A DNA stretch of 64,000 nt from Bidens hawaiensis. Lineage: Eukaryota > Streptophyta > Magnoliopsida > Asterales > Asteraceae. A program made the translations under genes and the position numbers. Below, one piece after another: positions 1-9,375 of this stretch. Where the stretch lies: positions 121,048 through 185,047 of the forward strand of contig JAIQDT010005836.1 of assembly GCA_021521415.1 (NCBI GenBank). Reading direction: 5' to 3'. The notes below the pieces were generated by a model that did not search any database, was not told where the DNA came from, and saw only the letters and a program-made list of their open reading frames with translations. Position 1 is the stretch's first letter. The number at the start of each line of letters is the position of its first letter.

Positions 1-88
1 TTATGGTGGGTTTATGAATCGTTTGTTTGCAATTTCTAAAGGTCCTTGTAGCGGATGTCACAGTTGTTGCAACAATGTCTGTTGTTGA
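1..88 (+). CDS. Small secreted Gly/Cys-rich peptide, copy 1 (3' part only)
   Basis: This is the rest of the last exon of a gene whose start lies left of the window. Codons run from base 2 to the TGA at 86-88. The 88 bases look identical to 20,932-21,019 of the complete copy, so the visible part encodes the same C-terminal tail, with six cysteines in the last 13 residues and two Cys-Cys pairs. The exon start, intron and signal peptide are not visible. An AATAAA at about 147-152 could be its polyadenylation signal. It is the left end of the large duplicated segment. Whether this copy is intact cannot be judged from the window. Confidence 0.7.
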   Translation, partial: YGGFMNRLFAISKGPCSGCHSCCNNVCC

Positions 89-299
89 GTTGTTTATAAA
101 GGAGAAGCAACTGCATATATCACACAGTTCCTAAATAATCTCCATAAATAAAAGAAAGTGTTTCATTTCCATGTTTGCCATGTTTTCGTCTGCTTATAAT
201 TATATATATACAAGTGTTGTCTTTTTATATATGTGAGTTGACATTCAAAACAAAATTAAATAACAAAATAAGATAAAATTTTAAGTTGCGAATAAATCA

Positions 300-545
300 G
301 TGGCGAAGCTTGAGCTTAGTCACAGCAGAGCTTAGTCACAGCAGTGGCCGAAGTCAAGAGCCTAAAAATTTTCGGTTCGGCGATTCGGTTCGGGTCGGGT
401 CGGGTTGCCGATCCGGTTTAGGTCGGGTTAAACAATATGATATCTAAATATCTAATTATTCTTCACTTATTCAAATAATAATAATAACAATAATAATAAT
501 AAAAACTAGACAATTTTTACAAATAACTAAAATATTCATGATAAC
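300..545. repeat. Decayed CGGGT-rich repeat, first of two in the unit
   Basis: A stretch with repeated TCGGG/CGGTT words is followed by an AACAATATGA word, AAT-rich sequence and an ACTAGA-plus-AATTTT segment ending in a CTAAAATATTCAT word. The same order occurs at about 2,555-2,775, more diverged. It is therefore an interspersed repeat, with a short tandem of a CTTAGTCACAGCAG word at about 317-345. Class unknown. The duplicated counterpart is at about 21,233-21,485. Nothing coding was seen from 89 to 820. Confidence 0.5.
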
Positions 546-765
546 GTGAGAGGAAGGGTGCGGTTACTCGATGTTGCGGCATGTGTGGTGTCTCCAAGGT
601 TGAAGGCATTGTACTGTGTGTGGTGGCCAGTGGTCTCCAGGATGGTGGTTGATAGCGGCGGATGACGGTGTGTGATTAGTGGTGGCCGGTGGTCTCCAGT
701 GACTCGGTAAGGCAGTGAATTTGAGTTCTGAACCGAATGAATGGTAGATGGTTTCCAAACCCTAC

Positions 766-781
766 CCCCCCCCCCCCCCCC
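766..781. repeat. Poly-C tract
   Basis: A run of about 16 C residues. The counterpart near 21,708-21,725 is slightly longer, a normal slippage difference between the duplicated copies. Confidence 0.9.
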
Positions 782-819
782 GTTGGCAATCATGTTGTTT
801 TTTTAATTGTTTAAACATG

Positions 820-1095
820 TGTATCATTATTACAAATAGCCCCCTTCAATGAGTTTTAAAAAATTAAAGCGTTTAGTATTCGACTAGTATTTGTTTATAA
901 AAATGCGAGGTTATATGTATGTATATATATATATATATATATAAATCAAATGTTAGGATATTATAAAAAAAGTTAAGTGGTGACTGTTAGCTTTTTGAAG
1001 AAATACCTCAGGGGTGACGCGCTCAATACCTATAAAAATTTTCGGACAAGTATTACGAAATTCACCTATTAACCGAGAAAACGGCAGATAATAAA
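820..1095. repeat. Unclassified repeat, related to the DNA flanking the 7.6-kb LTR element
   Basis: This segment holds a TTACAAATAGCCCCC word, a TA microsatellite (about 915-942) and a GAGAAAACGGCAG word at its end. The same order is found at 7,440-7,612 continued at 10,124-10,260, interrupted there by the LTR element. This shows two members of one family in the unit, one of them used as an insertion target. Copy 2 counterparts are at about 21,765-22,035 and 28,460-28,617 plus 31,279-31,390. Confidence 0.55.
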
Positions 1096-1123
1096 CAGGT
1101 TAAGACTACTTCCGTTGGAAGCA

Positions 1124-1146
1124 ATTCGGTCGGTCGGTCGGTCGGG
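1124..1146. repeat. CGGT tetranucleotide repeat
   Basis: Five to six CGGT/GGTC units, present in both copies (about 22,130-22,150). From here to about 2,340 I see no gene. The sequence is AT-rich and of unclassified repeat type, with several stops in all frames. Confidence 0.7.
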
Positions 1147-2353
1147 CAATTTAATAAACCGAAAACCCAATATTGGGTGGCAACTTGTTACACTTATTCT
1201 AGTCATGTCTTTTGGAGTTGTGGGGTTTTATCTTTACGTGCTCTCTCATTTCTTATATCTTTGCTACTACTTGTTAGCCTCACATATACGACAAGTATAC
1301 CAATCGTGTATATCATAGAAATAAGGAGTCTGGGTATAGAACTCAGTCTCAAGAACATGTTCTACAACTCTAAGAACCGAACCTAAACTAAGATTTGGTT
1401 GAAAAATGTTTTTGATTTATTTTTGGAAATTGGTTTACTAATCAACTAATTAATGCAAAAAATGAAAACCAAAACAAACTTAAAAAAAAAACAACTGACT
1501 AATATGATAAACAGGAAACCACCTAGGTAAGGTAGATTAACAGCATTAAATGGGACTCGGGAATCTAACGAACACACGTAACCTGTTTATAAAGATAACT
1601 AACTGGACATAACTAAGGGCAACTAAATCACTTGTTGGTATCACTAAAACCCCCCTAAACACGTCTATAGAATGCGGGATAGTTGTGATGCCATTTTAAG
1701 TACTCTAATGATCAATCTCCTGTCGATCTCAAAAATCACATACTCCTCGTAGGCCAAACCTAGGGAATACATGGTAATTCAGTTTTAATGACTTTAATAC
1801 ATTAGATTACATATTAATCCTAACCAATTCTAAATGATCAACTGATGTCTCGTAACGGTTAAGTAAACCAATAAGGCAATTAGACAATCTCACTCTATAT
1901 ATCCCGTCAGACTCTCAAGAGGTGAACTACCGAGATAAATTACTGTCGGAAAACTAGTCCTATAGCTGGCCTAACCACTACAAAACCGTAAACACCTAGT
2001 AAACGATTTAAACGTAAAATCCTAAACAACACGAAACCAGTTCTTGCAACAAGAATCATATAGGATATCAATTAACCAAATTAAAATCAATCACATGAGC
2101 ATGCACAAAATTTATTCATAAAAACTAGAACCTGACAATAAAAATTCAACACACAACCCAAATTACTCGCTAGACTATTATTGTTCAACCAACATAGGTA
2201 GTTGTTAACGATTTAACAAAAATCAAATATAAAATAGTCGCAAACTCATGATCCAAATAGAAATTAAAACATAAGATTAACAATAACAAACTTGACTGTT
2301 GTCAAGCTCGTTCCACTCCAACATAACTAGTCTGCCCTTCTCAAACCACCAAA

Positions 2354-2354
<1 letters not shown>

Positions 2355-2410
<56 letters not shown>
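2355..2410. repeat. AAT microsatellite
   Basis: About 18 AAT units. The copy at about 23,370-23,417 is shorter. A related but older copy of the surrounding sequence, also with an AAT run, is at 18,520-19,080. Confidence 0.9.
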
Positions 2411-2411
<1 letters not shown>

Positions 2412-2775
2412 TCTTATGCTCCAATTTTCCGCCCTCGTTGACTCTTTGCTGCCGTCAAATATATCCCAATCAAATCTATTTATATTATTCGATCAAACGA
2501 TAAAATTTTAGTCAACATCACCTTTTTCTATTGATCTACTTTTAACTCGTCACTTGGGTTTCGACATGGCGGTAATCAAAGTCACGGACTTAAAAACTTT
2601 TGAGTCAACGATTCAGTTCGTGTCGGTGGTTCGGTTCGGATTGGTGGTTCAGTTTGGGTCGGATCAAACAATATGACATCTATATATCTAATTTTTTTTC
2701 ATTCATTAAAACGATTGTTTTTACTCTAAAAAAACTAGATAATTTTTAACCAACAAAGAACTAAAATATTCATAA

Positions 2776-2803
2776 CTAGCTTTTAGCCTGCGTGTTACGC
2801 GGG
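2776..2803 (-). mobile_element. Helitron 3' terminus (copy 1)
   Basis: On the minus strand a short hairpin (ACGCGGG/CCCGCGT type, loop of 3) at 2,787-2,803 is followed 7 bases later by CTAG and then T. This is the hallmark 3' end of plant Helitrons (hairpin, CTRR, insertion before T). In this copy one stem base is changed (CCT for CCC). The stem is perfect in copy 2. The body would extend to higher coordinates. I could not place its 5'-TC end, but captured exon fragments on the same strand lie in 3.4-6.3 kb. Confidence 0.7.
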
Positions 2804-2934
2804 TTACTTTTAATTTTTAAAAAATATATTTTTGTGAATATATATTATTCATTTTTGATATATTTTTCTTCGTGGTATCTCTAATGGTTCCATTATTTTT
2901 AGCAATGTATTGGACATATTCATATGATAACAAT

Positions 2935-3335
2935 GAAATTATTTTTTGGTTTTTGGTTTCATTTTGCTTTAGGGTTTAGCTTTTTTCTTCCCATTCCGGT
3001 TCACTTTTGGTTTTGGTTTCAGTTTCTTCAATATCTAATTACAATTTTTTGGCTTTGTTTCGGTTTGATTTTTCTGGTTGGTTGCGTTTTAAGTTTTTTT
3101 GTTTTGTTTTTGGTTTTAGATGTTTAGTTTTGTTTCAATTCGGATTCAAATTGTTTGGTTGTTGGTTTTGTTTCCGTTCGTTTAGGTTTGGTTTGTTTCG
3201 GTTTGGTATTCGGTTTTAGTTTCATTTTGATTTGGTTTGGTTTGGTTTGAGTTTATTCGGTTTTAGGTTTCAGTTGATTTCGGTTTTGTTTAGGTTTTCA
3301 TTTATTTGTTTTTGGTTTCAGTTCAGCTTCAATTA
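2935..3335. repeat. T+G-rich degenerate GGTTT tract (copy 1)
   Basis: About 400 bases made almost only of T and G on the plus strand, with many GGTTT and TTTGG words. Open frames here come from the base composition, not from a gene. The same tract is at 23,945-24,345. Confidence 0.75.
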
Positions 3336-4689
3336 TTTTGACTATAAAAAAGACGCCATAACCAATCAAATTCAAATGAAACAAATTATTAATGTAATCA
3401 ATTAGCAACCACTCCATATTGGCATCGACTCTCAGTATACGATGGGTAGCCCGATACCTTGAACAACCTGCAAATTAATAAAAAAAGATTGAATAATCTA
3501 GCTTGAGTTCTTATTACAGATTGTTTAGCTAAAAAATCTATCAATGAGATTCACTGTCAAAGAGAGTTTTAATGCTACGTTTTTACACCAGCACCACACA
3601 AAAAAGTTAGTTAGTAGAGGTAGAAATATCGCAGAGCTATCCCTTATTGAAAGAATACAAAAGGAAATTATGTTACGCATCTAGTGATAGTCTTGAATAT
3701 TAGATACTAATGCACGGTGGATCAAGCGTTTTTCTTTAAAATTAAAACACTAAAGCCATAAAAGACCATAAAAGTATGAAGTCACAACTTTAACAGATAA
3801 AAATATCATTTCAATTACATTAAATGAAATAAAAGGCACGGAATAAGGCAAAACATTGAAAGGCAACACAAATATTATAAAAGAATGCAGATTACATAGA
3901 AACAACTTCAAGCGACCACCATAACCTTCAAATCATCAAACATCGCATTTACAAATTTCAACACTAAACCAAGCATGTAGAATATGACATAATTAACTGG
4001 TGTGATGCTACATATCACCGATGGCGGCATGTAAGCGTCTTGGGCCGGGTAACAGGTCAAGCCGCACGGTGCTCACTGTTCAGATACATATACGATTGTT
4101 AATAAGTACCATGAAATGCTGATGATCATGTGGTTACATATAGAAGCTCAATTTAATCATCCAAACCCTAATTTAATAGTTTTGAGATGGAAATTATTTA
4201 AAATGCGTACCTCCGGAGGGGTAATAAGAGCTAGATAAGTGCACAATTGCACACAACAGTTGTTGGTTGGGCTGTTACTTTTCTTCTTTTGAACTGTAAA
4301 AGTAACCCTACTCGCTAGTGATGAATGCATTTTTATGTAAATAATGGATTTTATATGCAATATAAGAATGCTCGCCGTAGGAAAAAGTCCTTCTCTTCCC
4401 ATCCCGGGTCATAAGTTCAATGTATTACCTAGAGTAATCTGCATATTACACTTTTCAACCCCAAAAAAATACCGTGAACGTGTCAACGGGATAATGGATA
4501 AATCAAACTTTCAGGTCAATTGAGCACATTTTGGCCATTACAAAAGCTACCCTGTTTGCTACATACCCTGCTTAAATATTGGATAGATGGATAAGCAACT
4601 TTGGTCCATATTCTTCCTTTACCAAACTTTCTTTCATAGAGAAAGCCTTAGTTTCCAATTATGAAATAGTAGCATTAAGTTCACCTTCC

Positions 4690-4985
4690 TTGCTTGTCAT
4701 TGCAGCTAGGCCTAAAACAAACCGAACAGTCAAATTGTTGACAGAAAATTTGTTTATGTTTGTTTGTTTAATAGATGAACAAACATCAATAATTTTTGTT
4801 TGTTCATTTACTGAAATGAACGAACACAAACAAAAGTTTTGTTATTTCATATATGTCTGTTTATGTTCGTTTATTTATTTTTATATATTTACGTTCGTTT
4901 ATGCTCGTTTAAATTTTATAAATAAGGAAGTAGGCATATTTATAGTATATATTTAGTTGTTCGTTAACGAATACAGGCTTAATTG
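4690..4985. repeat. GTTCGTTT-rich repeat relic
   Basis: Repeated words such as TGTTTGTTT, TTCGTTTATG and GTTCGTTAACGAA form a degenerate, partly palindromic stretch. It resembles the repeat families with TGTTCA ends seen at 44.9 and 56.1 kb. The 125-residue open frame through it is composition-driven. The copy is at about 25,700-25,995. Confidence 0.45.
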
Positions 4986-5497
4986 CAGCCTTTATAAACA
5001 TATACAGTTGATCAACTTAAAGTAGCCACTTGTATAGTTGTCTATTAAAATATGTAACACAAATTGATTATTATGCATATCCAAATAACCAAAAAAAATT
5101 GCACTAAACATTAAACCACACTCAGAAGTATGGAAACGCAATACATGAGCTATCAATATAGGCTACTGGAAAAGACTTTTTTCACACAACATCTTCTATG
5201 CATCAAGTAAAGATAATATATAATACAAAAGGTGTGCCCTTTTTCTAGTGAAATCATCAAACAAAATAATATCACAATCACAAACATGAGTTGCTATGCA
5301 TTGTCGATGCACCCTTTTTTTAAACCAAGAGCTATACATATAGCTATCAAAATCATAAGCATATCAGCATAGTATCATTTACCAAATTCCAATTGAACAT
5401 AATTTATAATCGACGACGACAATGACATATCAACAGAGTATCATTTACCAGATTTCAATTGAGCATAATTTATAATATACACCATAGTTTAAGAGTA

Positions 5498-5628
5498 AAC
5501 AATCGTACTCAGTAAATCCCACCAATAGCAAAGCTATGGTAGGGTTTGAGGAGGGTAATATGTAGACAGCCTTACCTCTACCCCTAGGAATAGAGAGGTT
5601 GCTTCCGGTGAGACCCCCGACTCGATAG
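5498..5628 (-). mobile_element. Au-like SINE, 3' part (copy 1)
   Basis: Read on the minus strand, this has the typical plant Au SINE order: CTCTCTATTCC, GGTAGAGGTAAGG, a TCTACAT block, a run of CC-rich triplets, then GTGGGATTTACTGAGTA and a T-rich end. The tRNA-derived 5' part with pol III boxes was not found, so the copy is probably truncated. The copy-2 equivalent is at 26,506-26,636. Confidence 0.55.
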
Positions 5629-6087
5629 TAGTTTTGCATCAAGCTTTGGACATAAGGCACATACCGACTGATTGGTGCATGTACCTTTGTCTTTCCGCCA
5701 TCAACGCCACGATATGATGCCTGATTAAACTCCTGCCACTTTTAACATTATTTTCACGAAATTAGTAAAATAACGTCAAAATTACCACAATTTCACTTTT
5801 GCCCGCCGAGGGCCCACGACCCCACACATGAATACATTATATGCGTGCACCATAACCAGGGTACCGACAAAACTAAACAGTTTTCAAAAGCTCAAAAACC
5901 AAATTTTCGGCTTATTGTTCGGTTTGAGCCCAAACCCTTCCCATTCAGTCATGCATACCCCTAACAAAAACCATCAAACTTTTAAACCGAGCCAATCCCG
6001 AGCTTTCCCTGGCTCAGCTTGGCTCGTGAACAACACTAATTATAGTTTTGGTTTTGAAGAGATATTAGGAATGGTATAACAGTTTAC

Positions 6088-6264
6088 CTGATGGCGGAAA
6101 ACCAGAAAGACAAAGGCAAAAAAGACTACAATGAAGGGGAGTAATAGTAGAGTAGACTAATCCAAGCAGAAAGTACAACGGTATTCGGGGCTCAGATACG
6201 GCCCAAGTTAAGGAACCGGCATCCATTGCCTCTTCTCGGTCAGTTGGTCCTTTTTGGTCTTTAC
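6088..6264 (-). pseudogene. Captured exon of an OSCA/CSC1-like channel (ERD4 family), copy 1
   Basis: The minus strand reads VKTKKD, then, after an 8-base insertion, EEAM, a block with SEPRIPLYFLLGLVYSTITP, and finally LPFIVVFFAFVFLVFRHQ. It ends exactly at a splice donor (CAG|GTAAAC). This order matches a transmembrane part of plant OSCA/CSC1-like osmosensitive channels, which have GEP.IQLYFLLGLVYA..TP and LPFI..FF......RHQ. Bases are also missing before the LPF block, so it is broken in at least two places. Only one exon is present. Its strand and position fit gene capture by the Helitron ending at 2,776. It cannot make a channel. Confidence 0.72.
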
Positions 6265-7070
6265 AATTTTATAGGTTTTTTTCATATCAAATATTTGATT
6301 CGATTAATTTTTGATAAAATGAGATGTTATAAACCGTTTAAGGGTTATCTGGGTTTGGTGAGACCCATACCTATGAATTCGGGTTAAATGCATGAGAAGC
6401 CTTATGTCACCACTTCAAGGGAAACTTTAATTTCATGTTTACAAAAATATCTAATTTTGACTACTTGAAAGTCAATATCATATAAAGATTATATGATTCA
6501 GGATTTTATCATTCTTTAAACAGTGTAGAGAATCATGGGTTAAGTTGACCTGATCCAAACAAATTTGTGTCACAAATTACTGATAAATACTTTTTACTAA
6601 CTGTTATGGTTGGTTTTTTAGATATATTAATTGATCAAATTGTATATTTCTTTTGTTTAAGGTTGTTCATGGTCAATTCAAAGTTTCAAATAATATGGAT
6701 TTCAGTCATATCCAGACTCAGGCACCAATACTTAACTCAAAGAAAGAAGTTAGAAACTCAATTACCTGAACATTAAAGTTTGGCAATCTGAATTGAACTC
6801 ATAATCTATTTGATGCGATGAGGATACACTGATTTAGAGATGATTAGGAGGTTAATAGATTTAGAGTTTCTGTATCCGAATGAGGGCGGTGGTGAAGGAA
6901 TGAAAGAGTTAGGGTTTGATAAAATATAGTTTGACCCGACCTAAACCCGCTAAAGCTTAAACGGGTTAAATCAACGAGAGCTCACCATTTAAAAATCAAG
7001 CAAATTTGATAACTCCAAAAAACGGGATTATGGATAGCCGAGAGGAATGGTGAGTACCTTAGAAGAAGAA

Positions 7071-7394
7071 TTATAAAGCAGCTCGACGACCTTTAAGATT
7101 TTTGAATTCCTCAATTATGGATTCCGAATCAAATGTTTCAGCAATTTCTTTTTCTATGTAAACCACCAAGCTATTCGCGAGATACTCATCTAACATCTTA
7201 TTGCGAAGGCGATTCTTGAATATTTTCATTGCTGAAAACCTCCCTCTCTGTTGTTGTAGTGGAAGTGTCAAGATTAGCCGAACCACTCTATCAACCAAAT
7301 AATACGTCTCACGTTTATGAGTTTTTCACAAGACTTTTGCATAAATCAGAAATACTTGAAACACCACTTAGATTGGTAGTCTTTGGGGCACATG
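7071..7394 (-). pseudogene. hAT transposase C-terminal remnant (copy 1)
   Basis: The minus strand encodes blocks typical of the C-terminal dimerisation region of plant hAT (TTF-type/ZMYM1-like) transposases: NLSGVSSISDLCKSLVK, then ETYYLVDRVVRLILTLP, RGRFSAMKIFKNRLRNKM, IEKEIAETFDSESIIEEF and a final KGRRAAL before the stop at 7,071-7,073. In this copy a run of five T at 7,322-7,326 shifts the frame between SLVK and ETYYL. Copy 2 has four T and stays open there. The N-terminal zinc finger and catalytic domain are absent. Inactive remnant. Confidence 0.85.
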
Positions 7395-7612
7395 TTTCTT
7401 ATTCCAAAATCCAATCTCGTTCTTTTTTTTTTATGTTATGTTTAATCAAGTTTTATTTTTACAAATAGCCCCCTCAATTTTAAGTTTTAGAAAAAAAAAG
7501 TTTTTTACTATTCAAATGCTATTTTATAACTTTCGTTTATAAAAACTATGAAGTTTTATTAAAAAAAATAAACGATAGGGTATTATACTTAAAAAAAAAA
7601 TCAGTGGTGACC

Positions 7613-8143
7613 TGTTGGTGCATTTTTTGACCGTCGCTATGCAATTCTGATCAGCTGAAACGAAGTACGAAGTTAGAACAACTTCGCCTATAACAACTTC
7701 GCCGTAGGCGAAGTTGCAACAACTTCTGCCATAGGCGAAGTTAGAACAACTTCGCCTACTGGCCCAAGCCCAAGCCCGTGAAGTTGTTTCGATATATATA
7801 TACGTGTCTTGTTTAGGTTTGGGTATCCAGAAATTAGAGTGTGTTTTGTGTAGTTCAATTGTCTAGAGAGAAATCCAGAGGGAGAGTCATTTGGGACGGC
7901 CCGAGGTAGAGCTCACCTCGGGTCGGACGTGTTTTTGTTTATGTTCGGTATGTAACGTGGTTTTGATTATTATAAAAGATCTGCAGATTTGTTTATCCCA
8001 TTCGTGTGTTTGTTCGTGTATGTGTTTGTGTGTAATCGTGTTCTTCGTCTTCTACACCATTAAACGAGTCTAGGAGGATTCCGCACTCCTAGACATCGTG
8101 CGGATCTCGTATCGATCGGCGACGCCCCGCGTGGGAACTTACA
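7613..8143 (+). repeat. Left LTR of element A (copy 1)
   Basis: Starts TGTTGGTGCATTTTTTG and ends GGGAACTTACA. It includes hairpin-forming AACTTCGCC/GGCGAAGTT words near 7,683-7,760 and a TA-rich stretch at about 7,792-7,801. The 60-residue open frame at 7,891-8,073 recurs in every LTR and is LTR sequence, not a gene. Confidence 0.9.
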
Positions 8144-8145
8144 AG

Positions 8146-8157
8146 TGGTATCAGAGC
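8146..8157 (+). other. Primer binding site of element A
   Basis: TGGTATCAGAGC, complementary to the 3' end of plant initiator tRNA-Met, two bases after the LTR end. It fixes the element's orientation as plus. Copy 2 has it at 29,142-29,153. Confidence 0.9.
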
Positions 8158-9375
8158 CGTAGGCTCTTATGCTATGGTTCGAGATCTGCGTTTTGGTGTT
8201 TCTGGCACGTTTCTGATGTGTTTCTGGCTGAACAGCCGCCGCAGGCGAAGTTATGGGGTTCAGGCGAAGTTGTCGCTTAAATTTTAGGGTTTAGGCGAAG
8301 ATAATAAGGTTAAGCGAAGTTATTCACAACTTCGCCTACCTCATAAGTTCGCTTATCTCAGGCGAAGTTATCTATCAGGCGAAGTTTTGGACAGGCGAAG
8401 TTATGGACAGGCGAAGTTAAGGAGAGGCGTAGTTGACTTTTAGGCGAAGTTAAAAAAAAAAAAAAAAAGAGTGTTTGGAGTTTTCGTCTGTATGGCCAGG
8501 TGTACACGATTATTGTGAGACCGAAGACGTTGTTCTGTCAACGAGTGAAACTTGTTATCTCTTGGTCTTACGTGTGAACAAATACGTGTCAACTCTGGAT
8601 ATGGAGTTGAGGTTGTGAATGGGATATTGATTGAAACTGGATATTGACACATATTTGGGTGTTTGTGGGCAATGAAATTGTTTTTGTTCGAGGATGACCA
8701 ACTGAAGAAAGTCAAATTGAACTGAAGGTTTTCGTCATTACTGGATTGCGGTCAGATCATATTATTTATGTTATTTTCAAGGCGTTCGAGAATTGGATCC
8801 GAAACGTGATGCTTATTTATTAAAGTGAAAATTCTGGAACAAGTTGGATTTAATCGGGAATTAAAGTGTTTATGTTCTTGATCGTTATCCCTGGTGATTG
8901 AAGATGCTTCGGATTAATTAATGGTCATGTGTGTTAGATTCTGTCAAGGTGGTTTTGTGATGAAATTGATCACTTGATGTTGAGTAGTTGAAGATTAAAC
9001 CTTATCGTATGCCGACGTGTTGGTGAAGTTGTGGAGGGAGCCCAACTTCACGTATTGGTGAAGTTAGAAGAACTTCACGTGTTGTGAAGTCAGAAGGACT
9101 CACGTGATTGGTTGAGATGATCAATTAGGCACGGGGATGCATGCATTTCAAATACCTCAATCTATTTAGTCGGAGAAGCTTACACTGAAGGGGAGATCTG
9201 ATATGGAAGACGCTGGGTGATTCGTAGATTTGTGAAACTACACGACAGTTTCAGACACGGCTGGTTGAAAGGCAAACAGAAGATCATCAGTTAAGAGGGA
9301 GTCTGTTGGTGCATGTTTTGTAACAGATGATCTTTTGTGTTTGTTAGAATTGAGAGCAACGGTCAAAGGGGAGTC

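Larger units (their letters stand above)
3430..5740 (-). pseudogene. Possible captured exon fragments, source gene unknown (copy 1)
   Basis: On the minus strand several short blocks look like exons bounded by AG and GT but encode no continuous protein. One block around 5,630-5,740 begins after GTGGCAG and reads as a hydrophilic peptide containing SRYVPYVQSL. One at about 4,210-4,290 starts after TTTTACAG and ends at GAG|GTACGC. One at 4,010-4,075 ends in TAG. One at 3,425-3,475 follows TTTGCAG. The strand agrees with the Helitron end at 2,776 and the OSCA fragment at 6.1 kb, so captured host exons are likely. I do not recognise the source genes. Copy 2 equivalents are at about 24,440-26,750. 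Confidence 0.35.

Noticed and set aside
536..793. 85-residue open frame on the minus strand, repeated at 21,479-21,733
   Set aside because: It starts in a poly-C tract (poly-Gly), has no domain and lies in repeat DNA. Conservation is explained by the segmental duplication.
2924..3219. Phe/Leu-rich open frames in the T+G tract
   Set aside because: Stop codons are rare there only because A is nearly absent; the frames are composition artefacts.
7891..8073. 60-residue frame present four times (also 9,871; 28,887; 31,026)
   Set aside because: It is part of the LTR of element A; recurrence reflects LTR copies, not selection for a protein.
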